Source: Streptomyces sp. NRRL F-2664 (lineage in GTDB: Bacteria; Actinomycetota; Actinomycetes; Streptomycetales; Streptomycetaceae). Taken from it: 64,000 nt of DNA. Location: contig NZ_JOFX01000005.1 of assembly GCF_000719345.1 (NCBI RefSeq), positions 248,001 through 312,000 on the forward strand. The letters are read 5' to 3'. This document shows, one piece after another, positions 42,504-51,482 of this stretch. The first letter of the stretch is position 1. Each line of letters starts with the position of its first letter. A program made the translations under genes and the position numbers. Under the pieces are notes generated by a model. It worked only from the letters and a program-made list of their open reading frames with translations. It did not search any database and was not told where the DNA came from.

Positions 42504-44321
42504 TCAGGTGAGGCGGAAGACCGGGCCTCTCGGGGTGAAGGGGAGGGAGGCGCCCTGGGGGATCAGGTAGGCGTGTTCGCGGCGGATGCGCAGGGTGTCG
42601 CACCAGCCGTCCGTGATCACCAGCAGGGGTGCCGCGGGCGGGAAGTCCTCGGCCCGCTGCAACAGGTCGACGCCCGGCTGGAGCATCGTGCCGCCGCGGC
42701 CGCGGACCCGGACCCGGCCCGCGATCTCGGTCGGCGGGACGTAGCCGGCGTCGTACGGGGCCGCGTCGCAGAACACCACGCGCGCCGCCGGGACGTCGCG
42801 GGCCTCGGCGTACGAGGCGATCGCGCCGAGCGCCTTGCCGAGCAGGGCGGCGTTCATCGATCCGGAGGTGTCGAGCACCACGCCGAAGGTGCAGCGGGCG
42901 ACCTCCTCGGGCGGGAAGTGGCGGCCCGCCCGCGGGATGTCCGGGGTGGAGGCCTGGCGGCGCGCCGGGCGGGCGTAGGACCGTACGGCCTGCGGCCTCG
43001 GCACGTACTCGTCGAACCAGCGGGCGAGCCGGGCGTCCCACGGCACCGGGGGGTGGGCCAGGGCCCGGATCTCCTGGACCAGCCCGGCGGGCAGCAGGCC
43101 GCGCCCGCCGCGGACGTGCAGGTCGAAGCCCTGCACGAGGCCGCGGCGGTAGAACTCGTCGAGGTCGGTGTACGGGCGCCCCGCGCCGTGCGCGAGCGGC
43201 TCGCCCAGGATGTCCCCGGCCCCCTTGCCGCGCAGGGTGGCCAGGCGGCGCATCCGGCGCAGGTCGGTGGCGATCCGGTCGTACACCTCCTCGACGGACA
43301 GGCCGCGCAGCGCCGGGTCGTGCAGCAACCCCTCGGGCATGCTGCCGATCCGCATCTCCAGCAGCCAGTCGTTGACCACGTAGTCGGCGGCGACGTTGTG
43401 CAGGTACGGGTCGCGGGGGCCGCGGCGCTCGCCGTGGCGGAGCGCGGCGTGCAGCATCTCGTGGGCCAGGATGAACCGCCACTCCTCGTCCTCGAAGGTG
43501 CGCAGCGGGTTGATGTAGATCTCCCCGGCGGTGGCGCTGACGGCGGCGATGGAGATGCCCTGGGCGCGGGCCAGCTCGGCGTCGGCGACGACGGTCAGGC
43601 CGGCGGCGAGCCCGCCGAGCAGCGGGTACGAGGACACGAACCAGTTCAGGGCCCGGTCCCAGGGGCGCTGGGCGATGCGCTCCCCGGTGGTCCGGTCGCG
43701 CCGGCCGCCGGCCACGTCCATGGCGGCGGAGACGCTGCGCGTGAGGGCGGCGGCGAAGACGGCCTGCCAGTCGGGTACGGCGGAGTTCCAGGTCCGCCAG
43801 GGGACGAGGACCTGGTCGGGGTGGTCGCCGGCGGTGCCGCAGTGCTCGTAGGCGGCCGGGATGCCGTCGCGGCGCCAGCGGGCGGCGAGCTCGTCCTCGT
43901 CGCCGCCGGGGTACTGGGCGGGCAGGTGGTCCGGGGCACGGCCGACGGGGAAGGTCAGCAGGAAGCGGTTGACGACCGCGCAGCGGGCGGCGAGGTCGAA
44001 GCGGTCCGGCTGGTCCCGGTCCTCCTCCTCGGCCGCCGGCACATGGCCGAAGCCCAGGTGGAGCAGGGCGTGGGCGAGCGCCCACGCCCACTCGCGCGGG
44101 TCGGCGCGCCGGGTGGGGTGGGCGTGGACGACGCCGTTGGACGTGACGGCCGCCAGTCCGCCGGCCGGGGACTGCCGGCATCCGTTCTCCCGGCAGACCG
44201 TGGCGTCCAGGGCCCCGAGGGCCGGGTTCTGCCTGACCTTGGCCAGTCCTTCGGCGAAGGCCCGGGTGGCGGGGTCCGGGTCGGCGGCGGCCTTCGTCCG
44301 GGCCTTGCCGCTGCGGCTCAC
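42504..44321 (-). CDS. VWA-like metallopeptidase (DUF2201 family)
   Basis: 605 aa. GTG start overlaps the ATPase stop (GTGA). The N-terminal DUF2201-type putative metallopeptidase domain contains HEMLHAALRHG (HExxH, about residue 284), preceded by GEIYINPLR; an earlier His-rich AHALLHLGFGH is at about 90. The C-terminal VWA-like domain has the MIDAS DTSGSMN near 480 and VITDGWCDT. Such proteins occur with a MoxR ATPase, as here, in pairs thought to assemble or mature metal-cofactor enzymes; targets are unknown. Confidence 0.88.
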   Translation of the reverse strand: MSRSGKARTKAAADPDPATRAFAEGLAKVRQNPALGALDATVCRENGCRQSPAGGLAAVTSNGVVHAHPTRRADPREWAWALAHALLHLGFGHVPAAEEEDRDQPDRFDLAARCAVVNRFLLTFPVGRAPDHLPAQYPGGDEDELAARWRRDGIPAAYEHCGTAGDHPDQVLVPWRTWNSAVPDWQAVFAAALTRSVSAAMDVAGGRRDRTTGERIAQRPWDRALNWFVSSYPLLGGLAAGLTVVADAELARAQGISIAAVSATAGEIYINPLRTFEDEEWRFILAHEMLHAALRHGERRGPRDPYLHNVAADYVVNDWLLEMRIGSMPEGLLHDPALRGLSVEEVYDRIATDLRRMRRLATLRGKGAGDILGEPLAHGAGRPYTDLDEFYRRGLVQGFDLHVRGGRGLLPAGLVQEIRALAHPPVPWDARLARWFDEYVPRPQAVRSYARPARRQASTPDIPRAGRHFPPEEVARCTFGVVLDTSGSMNAALLGKALGAIASYAEARDVPAARVVFCDAAPYDAGYVPPTEIAGRVRVRGRGGTMLQPGVDLLQRAEDFPPAAPLLVITDGWCDTLRIRREHAYLIPQGASLPFTPRGPVFRLT

Positions 44322-45379
44322 CGGCGGGCCTCGACCAGGCGGGGCATGTCGCGGGCGGCCTCGATGAGGAACCAGCCCGGCAGTACGGGCCGGCCGTCGG
44401 GGTCGTCGGCGATGACGGTCTGGGCGACCTCGACGGAGATCTCGGCGAGCTGGACGAGGAGCGACTTGAAGCGGTGGGTGTGCTGGCGCAGGGCGGGCGA
44501 GACGTGCTCCTTGCGTGCCGGGAGCTCCTTCAGCAGACGGCCCCGGAAGGCCTCCGCGAGGTAGTAGAGCAGGTCGCGGTCCTGGAGCCGGGCGGGCCAG
44601 GAGGCGTCGCCCTTCAGGATGGCCTCGATGCCGAAGGTGTGCCGGACGATCTTGGCGTAGCCGCAGAAGGAGACGGCGTGCGCGGGGGTGAGGGTGCCGT
44701 GCGCGACCACCTTGAGGGTCTGCTCGTCCAGGTCCGCGCCGAAGGAGTGCAGGGCGTCGGAGAGCATGTGCCAGGAGCGGGGGGTGGAGAAGGGCTCCTC
44801 GGTCTTCGGCGGCTGCGACCAGAGGTGGTCGGGGCGGTCGGTGAGGTAGTCGGTCACCCACGGGTGGATGCCGTGCTCTCCCGCCCACACCAGCCAGTCC
44901 TGTGCGGACGCCTGGAGGTGGACGTGGGTGAGGCGGTTGACCAGGGCGGAGGCGATGGGACGGGCCAGCGCGTTGTCCGTGGCGCGGTTGCCCGCGCCGA
45001 TGACGATGGAGCCGGGGGGCAGCTCGTAGGAGCCGATCCTGCGGTCGAGGATCAGCGAGTAGAAGGCCTTCTGGACGTCCGGGCCCGCGGCGTTGAGTTC
45101 GTCGAGGAAGAGACAGTACGGCTCGTCACGGGCGATGGCCTCGGGCGGGCAGAAGACGGAACGGCCGTCGCGGATCTGCGGTACGCCGATCAGGTCCTCG
45201 GGGGCGAGCTGCGTGCCGAGGAGGCTGACGCACTCCAGGCCGAGGGAGTCGGCGAACTTCCGTACGAGCGACGACTTTCCGATGCCGGGCGCCCCCCAGA
45301 GGAACACGGGCCGGACAGTGGCGAGGCCGAGCAGCAGTTCGGGGAGCCGGGCGGGGGTGACGGTGACGGCGGCCTGCAC
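44318..45379 (-). CDS. MoxR-type AAA+ ATPase
   Basis: 353 aa from GTG 45379 (GAAGGA 11 nt upstream). Walker A GAPGIGKS (29-36), Walker B CLFLDELN (about 89-96), sensor IGAGNRATDN and arginine-finger region VNRLTHVH. MoxR ATPases act as chaperones with VWA-domain partners; the partner gene overlaps by 4 nt downstream. The pair is a two-gene operon on the minus strand. Confidence 0.92.
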   Translation of the reverse strand: MQAAVTVTPARLPELLLGLATVRPVFLWGAPGIGKSSLVRKFADSLGLECVSLLGTQLAPEDLIGVPQIRDGRSVFCPPEAIARDEPYCLFLDELNAAGPDVQKAFYSLILDRRIGSYELPPGSIVIGAGNRATDNALARPIASALVNRLTHVHLQASAQDWLVWAGEHGIHPWVTDYLTDRPDHLWSQPPKTEEPFSTPRSWHMLSDALHSFGADLDEQTLKVVAHGTLTPAHAVSFCGYAKIVRHTFGIEAILKGDASWPARLQDRDLLYYLAEAFRGRLLKELPARKEHVSPALRQHTHRFKSLLVQLAEISVEVAQTVIADDPDGRPVLPGWFLIEAARDMPRLVEARR

Positions 45380-45520
45380 GGGTGCGGAAGTCCTTCGGGG
45401 TGGGACGGTGGCGGGTGGTGCGGTCAGTCTGGCCGCACCACCCGCCGTCCGGCATCCGGTTTTCTCCCCGGTCGGGCGGCGTCCGCCTGTCACCCGGCCG
45501 GGCGGGCGCCCCTTCTCCGG

Positions 45521-46894
45521 TCAGGCGGGCGTCCGCTGCCTGCGCGCGGCCATGACGGCGTAGACGGCGACGCCCCCGAAGAGGAACAGCACGCCCTGGT
45601 AGACGGCCGCGTAGCCGGAGCCGGCCACCAGCCACATCGAGAAGCCGAACGCCAGGGCGGCGAGGGCGCCGTCGCGGGCCAGGCGTCCGCGGTGGACCCG
45701 CTCTCCCCGGCCGGAGAGCAGGAAGTAGAGCTGCGCGGCGGTCGACAGGAGGTAGGGGACGGTCGCGGTGAAAGTGGTGACGAGGACCAGGATCTCGAAG
45801 ACTCCGTCGGAGCCGGCCGTGTAGTTGTAGACGGTCAGGGCGGAGGCCAGGGAGGTCGTGACGACGACGCCGACCACGGGGACGCCGCGCCGCTTGGTCT
45901 CGAAGGCACGCGGGAAGAGCCCGTCCTTGGCGGCGGCGTACGGGGTCTGGGCGCTGAGCAGGGTCCAGCCGTTGAGGGCGCCCGCCATGGAGATGACGGC
46001 GGCGCAGGCGACGAGGGTGCCGCCCCAGGTGCCGCCGAACATGGCGTTCACGGCGTCGGTGAACGGGGCTTCGGAGGTGACGAGCTTCTCGTGCGCGACG
46101 AGTCCGAAGACGGACAGGGTGCCGAGCAGGTAGACGACGGCCGCGCCGGCGGTGCCGAGGATGGTGGCCCGGCCGACGTTGCGGGCGGGGTCGCGGACCT
46201 CCCCGGCGCTGACGGCGGCCGACTCCACGCCGAGGTAGCTGAAGAGGAGGATCGCCGCGGAGGCGGAGAGGGCGCCGGCCGGGCTCTGGCCGGTGGCCTG
46301 GAAGGGGCCGAGGTTGGCGGGGTCGAAGAAGAACAGGCCGCCGACGGCGACGAGCATCAGCGGGGCGAACTTCAGGACGGTGGCGATGAGTTGGACGGCG
46401 CCGACGTAGCGGGTGCCGGCGAGGTTGGCGAGCGCGGGCAGCCACTGCATGGCCAGGGCGGCCAGGCACATGGACCACTTGTGCGCGCCGATGGCCGGGA
46501 AGAGGACGCAGAGGTAGCCGACGGACGCCACGGCGAGGGCCGCGTTCGACACCCAGGAGGTGATCCAGTAGCTCCAGGCGGCGAGGAAGCCGGCGAAGTC
46601 GCCGAAGGCGGCGCGGGCGTAGACGTACGGGCCGCCGGTCTGCGGGTGCCGGTGGGCGAGGCGGCCGAAGACGAGCGCGAGGGCGATGGCGCCGAGGGTG
46701 AGCACGGCGAAGGCGAGAAGGCTGATGGTGCCGAAGGGGGCGACCGAGGCCGGGAGGAGGAAGATTCCGCCGCCGATGATGTTGCCCATGACCAGACAGG
46801 TCGCAATGGGGAGGCCAAAGCGCCGCGCGTGCGGGTCGCGGCCCCGCTCGGGGGGTGCGGTGGCCTCGGCGGGCAGGGCTGCGGTGCTGGTCAT
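45521..46894 (-). CDS. APC-family amino acid permease
   Basis: 457 aa from ATG 46894. Twelve membrane segments; the first has GNIIGGGIFLLPAS, the APC substrate/cation loop, and segment 6 region has FSYLGVESAAVSAGEV. Closest in pattern to AdiC/PotE/YjeH-type antiporters or exporters of the cationic-amino-acid/APA group. Substrate not predictable: arginine/agmatine, ornithine/putrescine or another amino acid. Monocistronic. Confidence 0.92.
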   Translation of the reverse strand: MTSTAALPAEATAPPERGRDPHARRFGLPIATCLVMGNIIGGGIFLLPASVAPFGTISLLAFAVLTLGAIALALVFGRLAHRHPQTGGPYVYARAAFGDFAGFLAAWSYWITSWVSNAALAVASVGYLCVLFPAIGAHKWSMCLAALAMQWLPALANLAGTRYVGAVQLIATVLKFAPLMLVAVGGLFFFDPANLGPFQATGQSPAGALSASAAILLFSYLGVESAAVSAGEVRDPARNVGRATILGTAGAAVVYLLGTLSVFGLVAHEKLVTSEAPFTDAVNAMFGGTWGGTLVACAAVISMAGALNGWTLLSAQTPYAAAKDGLFPRAFETKRRGVPVVGVVVTTSLASALTVYNYTAGSDGVFEILVLVTTFTATVPYLLSTAAQLYFLLSGRGERVHRGRLARDGALAALAFGFSMWLVAGSGYAAVYQGVLFLFGGVAVYAVMAARRQRTPA

Positions 46895-46970
46895 CGGTGG
46901 TGCGCCTCGGGTCGTCTCACATGGTGGGCGGGGTCGACACATGGTCGGCCACCGTGCGGGGTGCACCAAA

Positions 46971-49211
46971 TCAGCGGGTTTCGTCCCGTGCGGGCAGGCT
47001 TTCGGAAGGAAGGATTCCGCTGATGCGGCCGTCCGGCGGGGAATTCTCCGGCACCCCCGGCGCGGGCGCCTCGCCGGCAACCGCCCCGGCCCGGACCGCC
47101 TCCGCCGGGCCGGCCGCCACCTCCGACGGGCCGCCGGCCGCCACCTCCGCGAGGCCCCGGTCCGCCACCTCCGCGAGCCTGCCCGTCGCCGCGGCCACCG
47201 GTACCTGCGGGCCGTCCGCCTCCCGCAGCCAGCGCCGCAGCACGCGGTGCACCGCCTCCGCGCCGACCAGTTCGCCCCCCGGGTCCGACAGCTCCGCGGG
47301 CCACATCAGGAACGGCCGCCCCTGCTCCCCTCCGAGGCCTCCGTGCGAGCCGATCTGCTCCTCGAAGGCGTGCACCGCGCCCGTCTCCGGGTCGTACGCC
47401 GAGTTCACCATGATGTCGGCCACGTGCGGGAAGGCGTCGGTCCGCCGCACGGCCGCGGCCGCGCCGGGACCGAAGGCTGCGAGCAGCTCCTCCGCCTCGC
47501 CGGGCGCGTCCAGCCGGGCCTGCGCCCCGCCGGGGCCCAGCACCACCCCGTCCACCAGCAGGAAGCCGACGCCGGGATGGTTCGCCAAGGTCGCCAGGAG
47601 CGCCGGGTGCATGCGCTCGATGCGGTCCCGGGAGGCCCGGCCGGGGACGTCGGGGAAGGAGATCAGGGCGAGGTTGCCCGACGCCAGCACCACCGGGTCG
47701 GAGCCCGGCCCCGGCCGCGCCTCCTCGTCCTCCTCCACCGGCCGGTGCAGGGCGGCCAGCACCGCGGCGCGGGCCTCGGCCCCGCTGCGGGTACGACCGG
47801 CCCGACGGGAGACGGGCAGTCCGCAGCCCGCCCGCACCAGGTCCTTCAGAGTCAGTCCGTACCGTGCCAGGAAGGTCTCCCCCGGGCTCTGGCCGTGGTC
47901 GGACAGCAGCACGATCCGGTAGGGGCGCGGTGCGTGCTCGGCGACCCGGGCGAGCAGCGCGAGGCTGCGGTCGAGGCGTTCCAGGACCTGGTCGGCGTCC
48001 CGGCCGCGCGGGCCCGAGTGGTGCGCGACCTCGTCGTAGGCGACGAGGTCGGCGTAGACCGCGGAGCGCCCGGCGAGCATGTCGCCGATCACGGCCGCGA
48101 CCACCACGTCCCGTTCGACCACGGTCGCGAAGGCCCGGATGAGCGGGTAGAGGCCGCCGCGCGACACCCGGGGCCGGTCCCCTCGGATCCGCGACCGCAG
48201 GGACTGGCAGATCTCCCGTGCCGCGTCGGCGACGAAGGACAGCGCGGTGCGGACGGCGTTGGCCGGATCGGAGAAGTACGCGAAGTAGCCGGCGCGGGAG
48301 CGGTTGGCCCGGCCCCGCCGCGCCGAGACCGACAGGACGAGCGCCAGCTGGTCCGCCCCGCCGCTGAAGAGGTTGCCGCGGCTGGCACCGTCGAGGGTGA
48401 GCAGTCCGCCGTCCCCGGTGCGTTCGACGGCCCGTCGCTGGAGTTCCGCGGCGCTGGTGGGCCGGTTGCAGACCATCACCTCGCGGGTGTCCTTCTCGTA
48501 CCAGCGGAAGGCCGGCACGTCGAAGGTCGAGCCGTGCAGGATGCCGAGCTGGCTGGCGCCGGTCTGGCTGGACCAGTCCGTGGACCAGGGCGTGACGCGG
48601 TGGCCGCGCTCCAGCCAGCCCGCGACGGTGGGCATCAGTGCACGGTTGCACGCCTCGCGCAGCACGTCGTGGCCGACTCCGTCGAGCTGGAGGACCAGCA
48701 GTCCGGGGGCGGGCGGCCCGGTCCGGGGCGCGGCGCCGGAGTTCTGCCGCCGGCGCCGCCGGTCGGCGAGCCGGTAGAGCCGGCGCCGGTAGGCCCCGTC
48801 GTCGCGCACGGCGAGCGCGGTGGACGTCGCCGAGGCCACCGCGGACATCACGGCCGCCACGACGACCGCGGTCTCGGGGGCGGCCTCGCCCCGCCCCTCG
48901 GGGATCAGTCGGAGGGCGAGCAGCAGGAACGAGCCGTTCAGGAAGAAGACGAGCAGCCCGAGCACGAGGGCCGGCACGAGCAGCAGGGCCCGCACGAGCA
49001 CGGGCCACACCAGGGCGCTCAGCAGGCCGAAGGCGCCTGCGCCCCAGGCTGCGGTGAGGCCGATGCGCGTGATGCTGTCGCCGTTGCCGGACTGGAGCCG
49101 GAAGTCCGGCAGGATCCCGGCCAGGGCCAGCATCGTGAGGGTGGACACCGCCCAGACGAGGAGCACCCGGACCAGGGCACGGCCCGTGGTCCGCCACCGT
49201 CGTCGCCGCAC
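46971..49211 (-). CDS. Holin-like membrane domain fused to an alkaline-phosphatase-fold (type I phosphodiesterase) domain
   Basis: 746 aa, GTG start with GGGGG 7 nt upstream. Residues 10-140 hold four membrane helices of the mycobacterial holin superfamily type (VLLVWAVSTLTMLALAGI; LLLVPALVLGLLVFFLNGSF). The soluble part (about 165-650) has metal-site motifs of the phosphatase superfamily: LQLDGVGHDVL, TDWSSQTGASQLGILHG, YDEVAHHSGPRG and LLSDHGQS. It is a chromosomal Streptomyces protein, not a prophage holin. Probable surface phospho- or lipid hydrolase. The C-terminal 80 residues carry LAEVA-type repeats and are probably disordered. Confidence 0.85.
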   Translation of the reverse strand: MRRRRWRTTGRALVRVLLVWAVSTLTMLALAGILPDFRLQSGNGDSITRIGLTAAWGAGAFGLLSALVWPVLVRALLLVPALVLGLLVFFLNGSFLLLALRLIPEGRGEAAPETAVVVAAVMSAVASATSTALAVRDDGAYRRRLYRLADRRRRRQNSGAAPRTGPPAPGLLVLQLDGVGHDVLREACNRALMPTVAGWLERGHRVTPWSTDWSSQTGASQLGILHGSTFDVPAFRWYEKDTREVMVCNRPTSAAELQRRAVERTGDGGLLTLDGASRGNLFSGGADQLALVLSVSARRGRANRSRAGYFAYFSDPANAVRTALSFVADAAREICQSLRSRIRGDRPRVSRGGLYPLIRAFATVVERDVVVAAVIGDMLAGRSAVYADLVAYDEVAHHSGPRGRDADQVLERLDRSLALLARVAEHAPRPYRIVLLSDHGQSPGETFLARYGLTLKDLVRAGCGLPVSRRAGRTRSGAEARAAVLAALHRPVEEDEEARPGPGSDPVVLASGNLALISFPDVPGRASRDRIERMHPALLATLANHPGVGFLLVDGVVLGPGGAQARLDAPGEAEELLAAFGPGAAAAVRRTDAFPHVADIMVNSAYDPETGAVHAFEEQIGSHGGLGGEQGRPFLMWPAELSDPGGELVGAEAVHRVLRRWLREADGPQVPVAAATGRLAEVADRGLAEVAAGGPSEVAAGPAEAVRAGAVAGEAPAPGVPENSPPDGRISGILPSESLPARDETR

Positions 49212-49332
49212 CGTGCCACCCCCTGGGTCGTCTCCGGCCTCCAGGCTCGCACAGCGGCGCTCGCCCGGCCGGGTGACCGGGAGGGGATCGCGGCCGGGAT
49301 CGGGGGTCGGGAAGGGATCGGGGCGGTGCGGG

Positions 49333-49737
49333 TCAGGTGCCGTCGTAGCCTGCGGTCGGCATGGACAGCCGCCGGTGCACCTCGGCCTTCATCCCGGAGG
49401 TGTACCGGGGCTCTTCGTGGCCGGCGGTCTCCAGGCGGATGCCGCGCCGCTCGCACTCGGCGGTGAACTCCTCCACGCAGCGCAGCGCCCGGGCCAGGAC
49501 CCGCTGGTTGGCGGCGACGAAGAGGTCGACCCGCGCGGCGTCGATGTCGGACCAGAACCCGCAGTGGTCCGCACGCAGTCCGTACACGAGCAGTTGCTTG
49601 ATCACGACGTGGCCCCGCTCGGCCGCCCAGCGGGCGCACACCGCGTACTGGCCGCGGGTGTCCACGGCGAAGGGGTCGGCATCCAGGTCTTCGAGCGGGG
49701 CCAGGCTCGCGATCGCGGCCACGCGCAACTCTTCCAT
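49333..49737 (-). CDS. Small conserved hypothetical protein with a recombinase-N-terminus-like pattern
   Basis: 134 aa from ATG 49737. Sequence DTRGQYAVCARWAAERGHVV followed by VDLFVAANQRVLARALRCVE and ECERRGIRLETAG resembles the first domain of serine recombinases (QxxxC...WA...G; region controlling RLARAL). The catalytic Ser segment is absent or altered, so it is probably a non-catalytic relative. I cannot assign a function; divergent from an MBL-fold gene. Confidence 0.65.
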   Translation of the reverse strand: MEELRVAAIASLAPLEDLDADPFAVDTRGQYAVCARWAAERGHVVIKQLLVYGLRADHCGFWSDIDAARVDLFVAANQRVLARALRCVEEFTAECERRGIRLETAGHEEPRYTSGMKAEVHRRLSMPTAGYDGT

Positions 49738-49869
49738 GCCGCCGGACCCTACTCCGATCCGCCGCCCGAGAGGAGGGGGTGCCGGGTTCCCGTTCCGAAG
49801 CGGTGGCGACGGCGTCCGGCCCGGCATGATGGGGAGGGGGTCCGGCGGGCGACGAGGGAGGGCGGGGCG

Positions 49870-50646
49870 GTGGCGGTGGAGATCACCTGGTGGGGTCATG
49901 CGACGTGCACCGTCGAGGATTCCGGGGTGCGGCTGCTGACGGACCCGCTGTTCGCGCGGCGGCTCGCGCACCTGCGGCGGCGGCGCGGGGCGCTCCCGCC
50001 GCCCGGGGCGGCGGTGGCGGACGTGGTGCTGGTGTCGCACCTGCACGCCGATCACCTGCACCTGCCGTCGCTGGGACGGCTGGCGCCGGGAACTCGGTTG
50101 CTGGTGCCGCGCGGTGCGCGGCGGGCGGTCCCGGCACTGGCACGGCTCGCCGCGCTGCGCGGGCTGGTGGTGACGGAGACGGCGCCGGGCGAGGAGGTCC
50201 GCGTCGGGGACGGGGTACGGGTCCGGGCCGTCAGTGCCCGGCACGACGGACGGCGGCTGCCGTTCGGCCCGCATCGCGCGCCGGCCCTCGGGTATGTCGT
50301 GCAGGGCGCGGCACGGACGTACTTCGCCGGGGACACCGGGCCGTTCGACACGATGGCCGAGGAGGTGGGCCCGGTGGACGTGGCCCTGCTGCCGGTGGGC
50401 GGCTGGGGTCCGTACCTGGGGTCCGGGCACCTGGACGCCGGGCGGGCGGCGCGTGCGCTGGCGCAGCTGGCACCGGCGGCCGCGGTGCCGGTGCACTACG
50501 GGACGTACTGGCCCGTCGGGATGGACGCGGTGCGGCCGCACGAGTTCCACGCGCCGGGCGGGGAGTTCGAGCGGCTGGCCCGGCAGTTCGCGCCGAAGGT
50601 GGCCGTGCGGGTGCCGGACCACGGGGAGCGGGTGCGGCTGCCGTGA
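49870..50646 (+). CDS. Metallo-beta-lactamase-fold hydrolase
   Basis: 258 aa from GTG 49870. HxHxDH motif is present as SHLHADHLHLPSL, with HDGRRLPFG and AGDTGPFDTM giving further zinc ligands and PVHYGTYWP the final His. UlaG/RomA-like class hydrolysing lactones or phosphodiesters. The GTGA overlap couples it to the DedA gene. A second MBL protein of the same broad type lies at 51483-52646. Confidence 0.9.
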   Translation: MAVEITWWGHATCTVEDSGVRLLTDPLFARRLAHLRRRRGALPPPGAAVADVVLVSHLHADHLHLPSLGRLAPGTRLLVPRGARRAVPALARLAALRGLVVTETAPGEEVRVGDGVRVRAVSARHDGRRLPFGPHRAPALGYVVQGAARTYFAGDTGPFDTMAEEVGPVDVALLPVGGWGPYLGSGHLDAGRAARALAQLAPAAAVPVHYGTYWPVGMDAVRPHEFHAPGGEFERLARQFAPKVAVRVPDHGERVRLP

Positions 50647-51293
50647 CGCTGCGCGACCTCACGGCGGTGGCGGCGGCGGGAGCCGGACAGGTGCCGCCGG
50701 AGACCACCCAGCAGGCGGTGGGCTACCCGGCGCTGTTCGTGCTGGTGGCGCTGGGAGCGCTGGTGCCGGTCATCCCGACCGGGGCACTGGTGAGTTCGGC
50801 GGCGGTGGTGGCCTTCCACCACCAGTCGCCGTACGGGGTGTTGCTCGTCTTCGCGGTGTCGGCTCTGGCGGCCTTCACCGGCGACCTCTCGCTGTACTGG
50901 CTCGGGCAGCGCGGAGTGCGCTCACGGGGCGGCTCCCGGTGGCTGGAGGCGTTGCGCGGCCGCGCCGCACCCGAACGCCTGGAGCAGGCGCAGACCGGGC
51001 TCGACGAGCACGGGGTCACGGTGCTGGTGCTCTCCCGGCTGGTGCCGGCGGGCCGGATCCCGGTGATGCTGGCCTGCCTGCTGGCGGAGCTGCCGCTGCG
51101 CCGGTTCGCCCGCGGGGACGGCCCCGCGTGCCTGGCCTGGGCGGCCACGTACGGGCTGATCGGGATCCTGGGCGGCTCGCTGTTCTCCGAGCCGTGGAAG
51201 GGCGTCGCCCTGGCGGTCGGCCTGGCCGTGCTGATCAGCGCGGGCCCCGCGGCCTGGCGCCGCCTGCGTCCGGGGCCGGCTGACACACCCTGA
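50643..51293 (+). CDS. DedA-family (SNARE-associated/VTT) membrane protein
   Basis: 216 aa; GTG overlaps the MBL stop. Membrane segments with the DedA core FTGDLSLYWLGQRGVRSRGG, VLVLSRLVPAGRIPVMLACL and the amphipathic E/P motif ALVPVIPTGAL. DedA proteins are lipid scramblases or transporters (undecaprenyl-phosphate or phosphatidylethanolamine flipping in relatives). Coupling with an MBL hydrolase suggests a joint role in lipid or cell-envelope metabolism. The 51294-51482 gap has no gene. Confidence 0.9.
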   Translation: MTLRDLTAVAAAGAGQVPPETTQQAVGYPALFVLVALGALVPVIPTGALVSSAAVVAFHHQSPYGVLLVFAVSALAAFTGDLSLYWLGQRGVRSRGGSRWLEALRGRAAPERLEQAQTGLDEHGVTVLVLSRLVPAGRIPVMLACLLAELPLRRFARGDGPACLAWAATYGLIGILGGSLFSEPWKGVALAVGLAVLISAGPAAWRRLRPGPADTP

Positions 51294-51482
51294 GGGCCTT
51301 TCACGAAGCGTGTCCGGCCGGCCGGAGCATCACCGGTTCCACCGGCGCACCTGCACGGCTCAGGCCGGTACGGGCGTGCGGGTCAGGGCCGGAGGAGGCG
51401 CCGGCCACTCCCGTGCCCGCAGCCGGGCCGCGGCGGGGGCCGGACCGCACGGACGGGCGGGTTCCCGAGGGTGTCGCGCAGG

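Noticed and set aside
46971..49211. Prophage lysis gene suggested by holin-like helices
   Set aside because: No endolysin, capsid, integrase or tail gene nearby; the protein is a chromosomal fusion with a hydrolase domain.
49333..49737. Active site-specific recombinase
   Set aside because: Catalytic serine segment and DNA-binding domain are not visible; only a weak pattern resemblance remains.
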